From: Cryomorpha ignava
GTDB taxonomy: Bacteria > Bacteroidota > Bacteroidia > Flavobacteriales_D > Cryomorphaceae
Direction of reading: 5' to 3'
Length of the DNA stretch: 64,000 nt
NCBI RefSeq assembly: GCF_010686655.1
Contig: NZ_JAAGVY010000005.1
Coordinates: 55,001-119,000, forward strand
Part shown: positions 42,975 to 55,680 of the stretch, one piece after another
Layout of the letters: each line of letters opens with the position of its first letter
Position numbering within the stretch: position 1 is the stretch's first letter
Translations under genes and position numbers: made by a program
Notes under the pieces: model-generated
Told to the model about the DNA's origin: nothing
Seen by the model: only the letters and a program-made list of their open reading frames with translations
The model's database searches: none

Positions 42975-45900
42975 CTCAAAGACCAAATCCAGTAAGAACA
43001 AGGATTGAAACTTTCTTCACGATAAAAAGACATGACGGCTTTCATTCTCAAAGACCAAATCCAGTAAGAACAAGGATTGAAACATAAGCTAAACAACATG
43101 ATCACAAAAATTTACAATCTCAAAGACCAAATCCAGTAAGAACAAGGATTGAAACACGCGCAAGGAACGCCAACGGGTGAAACGGCGGATATCTCAAAGA
43201 CCAAATCCAGTAAGAACAAGGATTGAAACGTTTTCCTTTGTTTGGCATGTCAATTGGCCTTGTTCCTCAAAGACCAAATCCAGTAAGAACAAGGATTGAA
43301 ACTATCAGACAGACAAAGCGGCGGTTGATTCACAAGTTCTCAAAGACCAAATCCAGTAAGAACAAGGATTGAAACGAGAGTAATCCACTTGCAAGGCTGG
43401 CTATAAGGCTGCTCAAAGACCAAATCCAGTAAGAACAAGGATTGAAACAAATCGTCTATAAAAAGGCCACCTTTCAAGAAACCCTCAAAGACCAAATCCA
43501 GTAAGAACAAGGATTGAAACACAACATCCGGTTTCGCATGACGAATACCGGTAGTGCTCAAAGACCAAATCCAGTAAGAACAAGGATTGAAACAAAAGAA
43601 TGGTCAGGAGATTAACGATAAGACGGCTTCTCAAAGACCAAATCCAGTAAGAACAAGGATTGAAACTTGAGTCATGTGATGAGGCGATTATGGATCAGCT
43701 TACTCAAAGACCAAATCCAGTAAGAACAAGGATTGAAACTGGTGACTAACGGATACGCTATTCAGCAGCAGGAAACTCAAAGACCAAATCCAGTAAGAAC
43801 AAGGATTGAAACAAGTCTAAAATAAATCAGTAATGAAAAAAGCTAGAGCTCAAAGACCAAATCCAGTAAGAACAAGGATTGAAACTGAATCCTTCCTGAT
43901 CTGCTATGAAGGCATTGTTTCTCAAAGACCAAATCCAGTAAGAACAAGGATTGAAACCAGCAGAAGATGAGATGCTTATAAAACGAGACTACTCTCAAAG
44001 ACCAAATCCAGTAAGAACAAGGATTGAAACATTTCTACGGGCGACAAAGAAGTCTCGCAACCGTGTTCTCAAAGACCAAATCCAGTAAGAACAAGGATTG
44101 AAACTGATGGTTTGATTAATTTGTGTCACCACATTAGTGTACTCAAAGACCAAATCCAGTAAGAACAAGGATTGAAACCGTTGCTTCCAAGGCCGCCTGT
44201 TGTGTCACGGATGCCTCAAAGACCAAATCCAGTAAGAACAAGGATTGAAACAACCAGCAGCCTCCGGCGTTGTTGACGGAGCCGAAACTCAAAGACCAAA
44301 TCCAGTAAGAACAAGGATTGAAACTTATATCCTTTGATTGATTCACGTGTTGGGTATTTCTCAAAGACCAAATCCAGTAAGAACAAGGATTGAAACTTTA
44401 TTCTTTTGTTTTTTGGTGCTTTCATTTGATTTCTCAAAGACCAAATCCAGTAAGAACAAGGATTGAAACCAACAACAAGGTTATGTTTCAAAGGAAATTT
44501 TTGAACTCAAAGACCAAATCCAGTAAGAACAAGGATTGAAACCAAGTCATAACCAACCAGCAACGGTGCATAGTCATTTCTCAAAGACCAAATCCAGTAA
44601 GAACAAGGATTGAAACTTGATTCCATTGATGCAAGATCCGTTGGTTGTTGATCCCTCAAAGACCAAATCCAGTAAGAACAAGGATTGAAACCGGAAGCCA
44701 TCGCTCCAAAAGGGGCGGAGCTGTTTAGCTCAAAGACCAAATCCAGTAAGAACAAGGATTGAAACAACTAAAAAAATGATGTACAAAGGATTCTACGATG
44801 TCTCAAAGACCAAATCCAGTAAGAACAAGGATTGAAACCCGGCTTCAATTAGTGCGTCCTGTCTTTCCTTAGCCTCAAAGACCAAATCCAGTAAGAACAA
44901 GGATTGAAACCCGTTCCTGTGGCGTTTGCTGCATTGTAACACTCTCTCTCAAAGACCAAATCCAGTAAGAACAAGGATTGAAACATTTCTACGGGCGACA
45001 AAGAAGTCTCGCAACCGTGTCTCAAAGACCAAATCCAGTAAGAACAAGGATTGAAACATCTAAGCTCCGCAATTTTGCTTTCAGCTCTCGCTCTCAAAGA
45101 CCAAATCCAGTAAGAACAAGGATTGAAACTTATAACGGGTTAAGAGGGACTGCGTTTTCATACTACTCAAAGACCAAATCCAGTAAGAACAAGGATTGAA
45201 ACTTTCCTCCTGTCTCATAGTCATCTTTTTCCCAACAAGCTCAAAGACCAAATCCAGTAAGAACAAGGATTGAAACCATATCCAGAATCGGCTTCGCTAT
45301 TACCAGATTTTGCTCAAAGACCAAATCCAGTAAGAACAAGGATTGAAACCTCCAGCCTCTCCAGACTTAAACGCTTCTGGATTCGCTCAAAGACCAAATC
45401 CAGTAAGAACAAGGATTGAAACCACCATCGTAAAGAATGGCTGTGAAGTCTATTTGGACTCAAAGACCAAATCCAGTAAGAACAAGGATTGAAACGTGCT
45501 TGTATTTCTTTTAGTTGCATTAATTCCAGTACTCTCAAAGACCAAATCCAGTAAGAACAAGGATTGAAACTACCACTATTGCCGATTGGAATGCTTACTA
45601 CACTCTCAAAGACCAAATCCAGTAAGAACAAGGATTGAAACCGATTAAAGTCCAGTTTGAAAGCTCCGGATCGTATCTCAAAGACCAAATCCAGTAAGAA
45701 CAAGGATTGAAACCTACCGTAGAGGTATTCGGTATCTGGGGCCAATAGAGCTCAAAGACCAAATCCAGTAAGAACAAGGATTGAAACTAATTAAAAAAAA
45801 TGGAATAAACGTACAGGAATATACGCTCAAAGACCAAATCCAGTAAGAACAAGGATTGAAACTTCACGGTACTACTATTAATGTGGGACAGCTGCGCCGG

Positions 45901-48900
45901 CTCAAAGACCAAATCCAGTAAGAACAAGGATTGAAACACGCCGAGCTTCAGTTTTTTGTACCTGGCTTAAATGCTCAAAGACCAAATCCAGTAAGAACAA
46001 GGATTGAAACGCTCCATTAGTGGGCTTTCTTCTTCGTAGGTAAGCGCTCAAAGACCAAATCCAGTAAGAACAAGGATTGAAACGTCCAAAGAGCGATTAG
46101 TCCCTCGTTAGAGTATCCTCTCAAAGACCAAATCCAGTAAGAACAAGGATTGAAACCTTCTTGGATGGTCATATTATTAAGCTCCATAATATCTCAAAGA
46201 CCAAATCCAGTAAGAACAAGGATTGAAACAAGCCACGTCACCGAGTAAAGGTGACTCTAAACTACTCAAAGACCAAATCCAGTAAGAACAAGGATTGAAA
46301 CCAAGATAATGCGGGTCGATTGACTCCTGTAATAACACTCAAAGACCAAATCCAGTAAGAACAAGGATTGAAACCTAATGCTGCTCACCCTTATCGCGAT
46401 AATGCTATTCTCAAAGACCAAATCCAGTAAGAACAAGGATTGAAACATCTTACTGTTTGTTCATACATAACGCTATGTTTTCTCAAAGACCAAATCCAGT
46501 AAGAACAAGGATTGAAACAAGCTGAATATACGCGACTTTTTTACGCTGACAATGCTCAAAGACCAAATCCAGTAAGAACAAGGATTGAAACCTGATGATG
46601 CAGCTTTGCCGTATAACCCGAGAGGGTCTCAAAGACCAAATCCAGTAAGAACAAGGATTGAAACTCAATACATTTGGCAATTTTAAGCTGTGTAGCATTT
46701 CTCAAAGACCAAATCCAGTAAGAACAAGGATTGAAACTTATTATCTGATTGTGCGCTATGGCGTTGAAGTCGGCTCAAAGACCAAATCCAGTAAGAACAA
46801 GGATTGAAACATATCCGTTAAATCTATATTACACTTTCTGAAGTGCCTCAAAGACCAAATCCAGTAAGAACAAGGATTGAAACTGGTTCGAGATCTTGGG
46901 CTTTATGGCGATACCACGAACTCAAAGACCAAATCCAGTAAGAACAAGGATTGAAACTTTCGGCGATTTGATAGAATGATCCTGCATAGAATACTCAAAG
47001 ACCAAATCCAGTAAGAACAAGGATTGAAACTATATGTGGGGCGCACAGAAATCTTCCCTATTACCACTCAAAGACCAAATCCAGTAAGAACAAGGATTGA
47101 AACATGTTAGATATTTCGCTATCGTTGCTGATTGAATATCTCAAAGACCAAATCCAGTAAGAACAAGGATTGAAACCGGTGATAGGTCTGCCAATATGGT
47201 CGCGAATAACTTCTCAAAGACCAAATCCAGTAAGAACAAGGATTGAAACTCCCGATGAACTTGAAAACAGCTGGTTGATGTTCTTCTCAAAGACCAAATC
47301 CAGTAAGAACAAGGATTGAAACTTATCTGTGTTCATAATTCAAAGTTTTTGTGTTATCTCAAAGACCAAATCCAGTAAGAACAAGGATTGAAACAAAAAC
47401 GCGCATATAAAGCAGCGCATACCAATGAAAACTCAAAGACCAAATCCAGTAAGAACAAGGATTGAAACTATTCAGCATCATCAAACCCAAATTTATTAAG
47501 CCAGCTCAAAGACCAAATCCAGTAAGAACAAGGATTGAAACCAGAATTACGCAAATGAAGGTGATAAAATATTAGATCTCAAAGACCAAATCCAGTAAGA
47601 ACAAGGATTGAAACCCTACATAGCACAGCGCAGCCACCTGCCAGAGCGATCTCAAAGACCAAATCCAGTAAGAACAAGGATTGAAACATGTTATGGGTTA
47701 ATCTTTTAATCATGTGGGAATTTCTCAAAGACCAAATCCAGTAAGAACAAGGATTGAAACGGGCAATCGCTAATTACATAAGACCGCACACAGCCACTCA
47801 AAGACCAAATCCAGTAAGAACAAGGATTGAAACTAGATAAAAATGGAGCTAAAGCACAGGCCGTATTGGCTCAAAGACCAAATCCAGTAAGAACAAGGAT
47901 TGAAACCACTCAATCACGACTAATGAATGAGTATTTACAAGTCTCAAAGACCAAATCCAGTAAGAACAAGGATTGAAACAAGAAGAAAAAATATGAGCAA
48001 TCGTGTCCACGCTCCCTCAAAGACCAAATCCAGTAAGAACAAGGATTGAAACGCTATTCAAACTCATTGCCGGTAATTCCGTTTAAACTCAAAGACCAAA
48101 TCCAGTAAGAACAAGGATTGAAACTTAAAAACGATCTGCTCCATTATACACCGGTTAAAACTCAAAGACCAAATCCAGTAAGAACAAGGATTGAAACATT
48201 ACTCTATACAAACGATAATAGAATAGAAAAATCTCAAAGACCAAATCCAGTAAGAACAAGGATTGAAACTGCTTCTATACTTGAAGAATGTTAGAGATAG
48301 TAAACACTCAAAGACCAAATCCAGTAAGAACAAGGATTGAAACAAGCATTTGTTTTTGTTGCCAACTCTTGTGCTTCAACAACTCAAAGACCAAATCCAG
48401 TAAGAACAAGGATTGAAACGTGCAATCAAGTCGGGTGGCAGCTTCTCATCATCTCTCAAAGACCAAATCCAGTAAGAACAAGGATTGAAACTTCTGATGT
48501 GTTTATACACCCTTCCTTCGTTGTCTGTCTCAAAGACCAAATCCAGTAAGAACAAGGATTGAAACACCTCTTTTAAAAAGGCTTTCATATCTTCCTCGCT
48601 CTCAAAGACCAAATCCAGTAAGAACAAGGATTGAAACGAATAGATTATTGTAAAGGCTTTGGCCAATAGCATTCTCAAAGACCAAATCCAGTAAGAACAA
48701 GGATTGAAACTTAAACATGCTACTGAGTAAAGACGATATTCCGAAAAGCTCAAAGACCAAATCCAGTAAGAACAAGGATTGAAACTGGGATTTGTCATCC
48801 GCTCAATACTTGGACGAATTACTCAAAGACCAAATCCAGTAAGAACAAGGATTGAAACAGAGCACACCTACTCTTTTGGAGATTAAAGAAAATTCTCAAA

Positions 48901-51900
48901 GACCAAATCCAGTAAGAACAAGGATTGAAACGTGTTTGGTGTTTGGAAAGCGCTTATCTAATAACCACTCAAAGACCAAATCCAGTAAGAACAAGGATTG
49001 AAACTTTCGGGGGTTTTTAGTTTAATGGGTACGATAAGCGCTCAAAGACCAAATCCAGTAAGAACAAGGATTGAAACTTATGCTGTAGCCACCATTATCA
49101 ATGAGGGCTCGTGACTCAAAGACCAAATCCAGTAAGAACAAGGATTGAAACACCTTTTAATTCATTCACTTAATATTGAAAAAAATGCTCAAAGACCAAA
49201 TCCAGTAAGAACAAGGATTGAAACAATTAATTGGTGTAAACAAAAAAGAATACGGGGTGGTCTCAAAGACCAAATCCAGTAAGAACAAGGATTGAAACTA
49301 GGTGTAAATGCCCTTTCGGCGAATGGTGATTTTTCTCAAAGACCAAATCCAGTAAGAACAAGGATTGAAACCCAAAGAAGACATTCGTTCTGGTTGCACA
49401 AACAGAACTCAAAGACCAAATCCAGTAAGAACAAGGATTGAAACAAATAAGACTCACCTTAGAAGCCTACAAAGTAGAACTCAAAGACCAAATCCAGTAA
49501 GAACAAGGATTGAAACTCACATCAAAGTAGCCTTCTACCAGGTACACTTCTCTCAAAGACCAAATCCAGTAAGAACAAGGATTGAAACGAGCTATTACGC
49601 GCATACTTCAAAGAATATCGCCCGCTCAAAGACCAAATCCAGTAAGAACAAGGATTGAAACTCTGCTATCGGATTACAACGGATGGGGCAACGATCTTCT
49701 CAAAGACCAAATCCAGTAAGAACAAGGATTGAAACTCATATAGTTCATTGCCTGGACCGTTGATGTACTTCTCAAAGACCAAATCCAGTAAGAACAAGGA
49801 TTGAAACGTAATAAATTCGTGGCTATTATAGAACAAAACACCCTCAAAGACCAAATCCAGTAAGAACAAGGATTGAAACAAGCCTGCACATCCTTGCGTA
49901 AGTTGTAGTTTTGTACTCAAAGACCAAATCCAGTAAGAACAAGGATTGAAACTGTCCATAAAAAGTTTCAGTATAAGCAAGTTCAATGCTCAAAGACCAA
50001 ATCCAGTAAGAACAAGGATTGAAACAACGCTACTACTACTGCTAAAGATTTGGCTGTAGCCCTCAAAGACCAAATCCAGTAAGAACAAGGATTGAAACGT
50101 CAGCGAAGATCCTATTTTGATTTCCGCTTTTTGGCTCAAAGACCAAATCCAGTAAGAACAAGGATTGAAACAAGCCTGCACATCCTTGCGTAAGTTGTAG
50201 TTTTGTACTCAAAGACCAAATCCAGTAAGAACAAGGATTGAAACTTATTCGGCGATCTGCTGCGGATAGTTCGGGCATGCTCAAAGACCAAATCCAGTAA
50301 GAACAAGGATTGAAACAACCAGTTGGCAGCAAAGGGAGCACATACTGGCTCTCTCAAAGACCAAATCCAGTAAGAACAAGGATTGAAACGCCATTATTTT
50401 TCAGGTATTTGATTGTCGCGCATGCCTCAAAGACCAAATCCAGTAAGAACAAGGATTGAAACTTGATAGGTGGAAGTCCTTGTCAGGGATTTTCTTCTCA
50501 AAGACCAAATCCAGTAAGAACAAGGATTGAAACATGAAATCAACTATCTGCCCAACAAATAATTTTGCCTCAAAGACCAAATCCAGTAAGAACAAGGATT
50601 GAAACTTGAATACCCGCTGGGCAGTTTTCCTACCGGTGTACTCAAAGACCAAATCCAGTAAGAACAAGGATTGAAACTAGACGAGCTGCATCAGGCTGAT
50701 AAAACCATCGAGTCTCAAAGACCAAATCCAGTAAGAACAAGGATTGAAACAAATAAGACTCACCTTAGAAGCCTACAAAGTAGAAGCTCAAAGACCAAAT
50801 CCAGTAAGAACAAGGATTGAAACACACAGGAAGTTGTAGCGTTTTAAATATGAGAGTTTCTCAAAGACCAAATCCAGTAAGAACAAGGATTGAAACATGA
50901 ACAGAATTAAGCACTTGTAGGTAACGTGTTGCCTCAAAGACCAAATCCAGTAAGAACAAGGATTGAAACAAAACAACACAGTTGTAAGCACGGAAATAAA
51001 GGGCCTCAAAGACCAAATCCAGTAAGAACAAGGATTGAAACATTCCGCCTTAAAGTTTATCCAGTCAGCATATGAATCTCAAAGACCAAATCCAGTAAGA
51101 ACAAGGATTGAAACTCATCCGGCATTTGACTGTTCAAAGAAACGGTTTGCTCAAAGACCAAATCCAGTAAGAACAAGGATTGAAACAATGCGAAAAACGC
51201 GGAATTGATGGATATGAAAAAACGCTCAAAGACCAAATCCAGTAAGAACAAGGATTGAAACAGCCTGAATGAATAGTGAGTTTTTGACATGAAAAGACTC
51301 AAAGACCAAATCCAGTAAGAACAAGGATTGAAACAAATATACGCTCGACGCAAAAGCAAGTGCAACAGTGCTCAAAGACCAAATCCAGTAAGAACAAGGA
51401 TTGAAACTACTCGGAAACAACATAGCCCCAAATGCCCGAAAACTCAAAGACCAAATCCAGTAAGAACAAGGATTGAAACAAAAACAGAGTGATACACGTG
51501 CCTGCAGAAGCTTCACTCAAAGACCAAATCCAGTAAGAACAAGGATTGAAACCTGAATTTTCAAACACGGTAAAGAAAGCAATTACCACTCAAAGACCAA
51601 ATCCAGTAAGAACAAGGATTGAAACTAAATCCTTCCTGATCTGCTATGAAGGCATTGTTTGCCTCAAAGACCAAATCCAGTAAGAACAAGGATTGAAACG
51701 CTGAAAGAATTGGCGGGTAAGGTCGTCGGCTTGCTCTCAAAGACCAAATCCAGTAAGAACAAGGATTGAAACAAACAAGAGCACTTACTGCCGGAGGTTT
51801 GCAATACGCTTAAAGACCAAATCCAGTAAGAACAAGGATTGAAACGACGCCTTCCAATCACCAATCACTAAAAACTAACCACTCAGAGACCAAATCCAGT

Positions 51901-51991
51901 AAGAACAAGGATTGAAAAGACGCCTTCCAATCACCAATCACTAAAAACTAACCACTCAGAGACCAAATCCAGTAAGAACAAGGATTGAAAC
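42975..51991 (+). CRISPR. CRISPR array, about 124 repeats and 123 spacers
   Basis: The 37-nt repeat begins CTCAAAGACCAAATCCAG and ends GGATTGAAAC. Spacers are mostly 34-37 nt, and the mean unit is 73.0 bp. By my line-by-line count there are 124 repeats. Nearly all are identical. At the distal end repeat 122 (51809) has CTTAAAG, repeats 123 and 124 (51882, 51955) have CTCAGAG, and repeat 123 ends GAAAA. The last two spacers are identical. Four other spacers occur twice. The array follows cas4 and its leader, so it is a type I-B array read on the plus strand. The predicted 8-nt crRNA 5' tag is ATTGAAAC. The open frames across it are artefacts of the repeat. Confidence 0.99.
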
Positions 51992-52048
51992 TAATTCGGA
52001 AATCCTTACTTCCAGTAAATATTCCCTCTCCAATCTCAACACCCTTCC

Positions 52049-53203
52049 TCAATTCTCCTTCCTTGGAGCCTTTTTCCAAACTCCCGGATGGGTTTCATAT
52101 TTATTGGGATCATAATTCACATCATCAGATTGTATATACTCTCCTCTGTCGTTTATCCAGTAAGTCTGCGAACCTGATTCTACTGTATATTCCTTGCCAT
52201 CAAATGGACTCACTACACGATATTGATCTGAAAAATAATCACCGGTTCGTTCCTGTACAGCATCTTGATCGTTCCACCTGCTATCGCGTGTAGCTGCATT
52301 GCTTTCGCGAATATATTCGGTAGTAGCTGCCGTATTTGCCATACGCTCTTGTGCTCCCTTCGAATTTATATTTCGCATTGCTGCAGCATGATTCTCACTC
52401 TCTTGTATCTGACCAGCCAATTGACTTTTATAGGCATTGATTTCATTTTGATTGTACTGTATATTTGCCAAACCGTTGATATAGTAGTTTTTGGCCTGAT
52501 CAAAACTTGCCGCCGATACTTTTAAAATCTGAATGTAATAGCCCCAGGTTACAAAATTGGGGCTTCCCATTTCATTATAATGCAATACAATTAAAACCTT
52601 ATTTCCTTTTTGATCTGTCCAATCGGTTCCAGCAGCGCGGTTTACGTTAGGGCCGCTATTATTTCCGGAAATCGCACTTACATATGCTGCGTCGCTGGCA
52701 GCCACCTGAGGCAGCGGATAATGCTTAATTAATTGCAGCCCGTTTTCCTGTCCATACGGAATAAGCTGTTGCGAAATTACGTTGTCTATTCCGGCCGGAG
52801 GCGCCATGGCCGCACCGCTCGACTGATAAGCGCTGTACATTTCAGGAATCGTGGTGTAAGTGTAAGATTGGGCAGGATAAGCATAAATAGCCAATCCATT
52901 CGGGCCGGTTACAGCGGGCTTACCTTCAGCGGGTTTATTATCCAATTTCCAACTTTCGGGAAGCGGGATTAGCATAGAAACTGAGTTGGTTTTCGCGCTG
53001 ACTACCGGATGCATTACAATGTTTTCATTACCCGCGATTTGAGTTTGTATTCCTTGATTATTACTTCCGGAAGTACCTCCACTCTCTGAAAGAACCGCTT
53101 GGGATACCTGGTGGTTTCCGTACCCGTTGTTTTGCGCGGGAGCAGTTTCGCAACCAACAGATATTGCGATCAGCACGATAGACATTAGAGCAAAATTCTT
53201 CAT
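52049..53203 (-). CDS. Lipoprotein of unknown function
   Basis: A 384-residue lipoprotein. The signal peptide MKNFALMSIVLIAISVGC has lipobox SVGC (Cys18). A low-complexity Gln/Gly/Asn stretch (about 25-60) is followed by a globular domain with IPLPESWKLDNKP (about 98) and MYSAYQSSGAAMAPP, then a helical segment (YKSQLAGQIQESENHAAAMRNI) and a C-terminal part with YVVSPFDGKEYTVESGSQTYWIND. Similar lipoproteins occur in Bacteroidota without assigned function. It ends 57 bp from the last CRISPR repeat, convergent with the array transcript. Confidence 0.65.
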   Translation of the reverse strand: MKNFALMSIVLIAISVGCETAPAQNNGYGNHQVSQAVLSESGGTSGSNNQGIQTQIAGNENIVMHPVVSAKTNSVSMLIPLPESWKLDNKPAEGKPAVTGPNGLAIYAYPAQSYTYTTIPEMYSAYQSSGAAMAPPAGIDNVISQQLIPYGQENGLQLIKHYPLPQVAASDAAYVSAISGNNSGPNVNRAAGTDWTDQKGNKVLIVLHYNEMGSPNFVTWGYYIQILKVSAASFDQAKNYYINGLANIQYNQNEINAYKSQLAGQIQESENHAAAMRNINSKGAQERMANTAATTEYIRESNAATRDSRWNDQDAVQERTGDYFSDQYRVVSPFDGKEYTVESGSQTYWINDRGEYIQSDDVNYDPNKYETHPGVWKKAPRKEN

Positions 53204-53793
53204 AACATTAAAATTAAGTGGTTTGAATAGCTATCGAGCGAATGCAAAAAGGTGAACCAAATATGCATTTTTTTATTGAAGAACAATCTTACTGTTTCGC
53301 TTTCGCTGAAAAATCTCCATTGCGCAAAAGTCCAATTGCATTATAATTCAATTCAACACCACTTATTATGTTACTTAACAACCACCCACAAGAGGGTCTC
53401 TTTAAATCTCGATAGACCTAGCGACCCCGAATGATTATCTACTGAAAACTAATTACTCAATACCAACTACTCAATACTAACTACTCAATACTAACTACTC
53501 AATACCAACTACTCAATACCAACTACTCAATACTAACTACTCAATACCAAATACTCAATACCAACTACTCAATACCAACTTCCTGGAAAGGAGTTACCAT
53601 ACAAGTTTCTCTTTATGTTAGCTTATCAGATCGTAACATCAGAGTACCAAAATGAATGAATATCATTTTGTAAATTGCAATTATCCTTAAAAATACTTAC
53701 GTTTATGGCGTCCTGTGATTTAACCCGTCGCGCGATAGATTAACCAGACCTCAAACAAAGAAGAAATGCTTACACATTAACCACAGTGCCAAC
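53204..53793 (+). other. Gap between lipoprotein and desulfurase genes
   Basis: About 590 bp with no gene. It holds the 14-bp minisatellite at 53454-53580. The part at 53580-53793 should contain the promoter of the desulfurase-like gene, but no TAnnTTTG box is clear. Confidence 0.6.
53454..53580 (+). repeat. Minisatellite, nine copies of a 14-bp unit
   Basis: The unit TACTCAATACCAAC is repeated nine times head to tail, with a C/T alternation at position 11 and one AAA variant. It is non-coding and lies 220 bp before the next gene. Confidence 0.9.
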
Positions 53794-55398
53794 ATGAAGA
53801 GTGCCGTTACTTACACCAGTATCCTGGAATACAGAAAAGCGTGTTTTGAGAAATTAACCAATAAATCCAGTCATCACGGCACGCTTATACTTGATAGATA
53901 CGCCCGTTGGAACAATGACCTAGAAGCCTATTTTGCGCCCTTCCGGGAAAATATAATCGGAATAAACCACTGCATTGAAACCCCTTTTCATAAATCTCAA
54001 AAACTCGTATATGCCGACTGGACAGCAAGTGGCAGGCTTTACAGCAAAATTGAAGACAAGCTAAAATCTGAACTCTACCCCCTTGTAGCGAATACCCATA
54101 CGGATACCAACCATACCGGTATGACGATGACTTACGCCTACCACAAAGCACAAAAAATTATTAAGGCACATGTGGGCGCTTCCGCGAATGACGTCATCAT
54201 TTGCTGCGGATCGGGAATGACCGGTGCAGTAAACAAGTTTCAGCGCATCCTCGGCCTACGGCTTCACGAATCTTTTAAAGATAAAATCACGCTGTCAGAA
54301 GCCGATACACCCGTGATATTCGTTACCCACATGGAGCACCACTCCAACCAAACCAGTTGGCTGGAAACCATTGGCGATGTGGTGGTCGTGGCACCCGACG
54401 AACGCGGGCTCGTTTGCCCCGAAAAGTTTGAGAAACTCCTCAAAACATACACCACCCGAAAAACAAAGATTGCCGCCATTACCTCCTGCTCAAATGTAAC
54501 CGGCATCGTAACGCCCTTTATGAAAATCGCCAAAATAATGCACCGCGCCGGTGGTCTATGCTTTGCCGATTTTGCCTGTTCTGCTCCCTACATCGATATC
54601 AATATGCACGAAGACGACGAAGCAGGTGCCTACCTCGATGCGATTTACTTCTCACCCCATAAATTCCTGGGCGGCCCCGGTACGGCAGGCGTTTTAATCT
54701 TCAATAAAAAACTCTATAAAAACGCTGTTCCCGACAATCCCGGTGGTGGCACCGTTGACTGGACAAACCCATGGGGCGGACACAAATTTGTGGACGATAT
54801 TGAAGCTCGCGAAGATGGTGGCACTCCCGCCTTTCTACAAACCATCCGCATCGCCATGTGCTGCAATCTCAAAACTGCAATGGGTGTCGATAAAATGGAA
54901 GCCCGCGAAGCCGAAATCCTCCAGATAATCTGGCATACCCTCGATGTTATTCCAAACCTACACGTCCTCGCCGACAACCACCGCGACCGACTAGGCATTA
55001 TCTCCTTTTACATTGACGACCTCCATTACAACCTCGGCGTAAAAATGCTCAACGACCGCTACGGAATCCAAACCCGTGGCGGCTGCTCATGCGCCGGAAG
55101 CTACGGACACTTTTTGCTAAACGTCACCGAAGAATATTCAAATGAAATCACCACCATGATCTCCAGCGGCGACTGCTCTTCAAAACCCGGCTGGATAAGA
55201 TTGTCCATTCACCCTACCCACACCAACGAAGAGATTTTTTACATCTGCAGCGCCATAAAAGAGCTCGCCGAATATTTTCCGAAATGGAAGGCCGATTACG
55301 ATTGCGACTATCGGATAGGAAGTATCAAATCAAAGAATCAAGATACTACCCTTGATATGCAATCGGCGGTTGATGGCTGTTTTTTGATTTCAGATTGA
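53794..55398 (+). CDS. Class V aminotransferase, cysteine-desulfurase-like
   Basis: A 534-residue PLP enzyme, fold type I. ADWTASGRLYSKIEDKL is the start of the conserved domain, CCGSGMTGAVNKF binds the PLP phosphate, THMEHHSNQTSW is the SufS/NifS-type His motif, and FADFACSAPY carries the PLP Asp. The Lys Schiff base is in YFSPHKFLGGPGT (about 290). GGCSCAG (about 430) holds candidate persulfide cysteines. Length exceeds ordinary desulfurases (about 400) because of extra N- and C-terminal parts. Likely a cysteine or selenocysteine lyase; exact substrate uncertain. The end DGCFLISD overlaps a GATTTCA-type low-complexity run. Confidence 0.82.
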   Translation: MKSAVTYTSILEYRKACFEKLTNKSSHHGTLILDRYARWNNDLEAYFAPFRENIIGINHCIETPFHKSQKLVYADWTASGRLYSKIEDKLKSELYPLVANTHTDTNHTGMTMTYAYHKAQKIIKAHVGASANDVIICCGSGMTGAVNKFQRILGLRLHESFKDKITLSEADTPVIFVTHMEHHSNQTSWLETIGDVVVVAPDERGLVCPEKFEKLLKTYTTRKTKIAAITSCSNVTGIVTPFMKIAKIMHRAGGLCFADFACSAPYIDINMHEDDEAGAYLDAIYFSPHKFLGGPGTAGVLIFNKKLYKNAVPDNPGGGTVDWTNPWGGHKFVDDIEAREDGGTPAFLQTIRIAMCCNLKTAMGVDKMEAREAEILQIIWHTLDVIPNLHVLADNHRDRLGIISFYIDDLHYNLGVKMLNDRYGIQTRGGCSCAGSYGHFLLNVTEEYSNEITTMISSGDCSSKPGWIRLSIHPTHTNEEIFYICSAIKELAEYFPKWKADYDCDYRIGSIKSKNQDTTLDMQSAVDGCFLISD

Positions 55399-55607
55399 TG
55401 ATTCTTTGGATTTCAGAATGTTGATTTCAGATTTCAGATTTGGGAATTTGCCGGGTTATTTCTCCGTTGCTGGCATCTTGTTGTTCTTGGCTGCAGTTGC
55501 TGGCACGCAGTCGCCAAGCTTTTAGCTTGAGAACTATTTGTCCGGCGTCCCGCCGGGTTACTAGAGAAAAATTTGCTTTATATTCCTGCAAGTCGGCACT
55601 AAAAAAT

Positions 55608-55680
55608 CCTTCCGCACACCCTATGCATTCCTCTCTGCGAAAAGCCTCGTCGGATGCAGGAACTAATCTCTATACACATC
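55608..55680 (-). repeat. Dispersed hairpin repeat, copy C
   Basis: Minus-strand copy with a core at 55657-55625 (GCATCCGACGAGGC...GGAATGC). It ends with the shared GATGTGTATAGAGATTAG word (55663-55680), which in this copy precedes the core rather than following it. GTGTGCGG flanks the core as in copies A and B. Confidence 0.6.

Noticed and set aside
42836-51864. Many open frames of 60-143 codons on both strands across 42.8-51.9 kb, with recurring FNPCSYWIWSL or FQSLFLLDLVF
   Set aside because: They are translations of the CRISPR repeat, which happens to lack stops in several frames; not genes.
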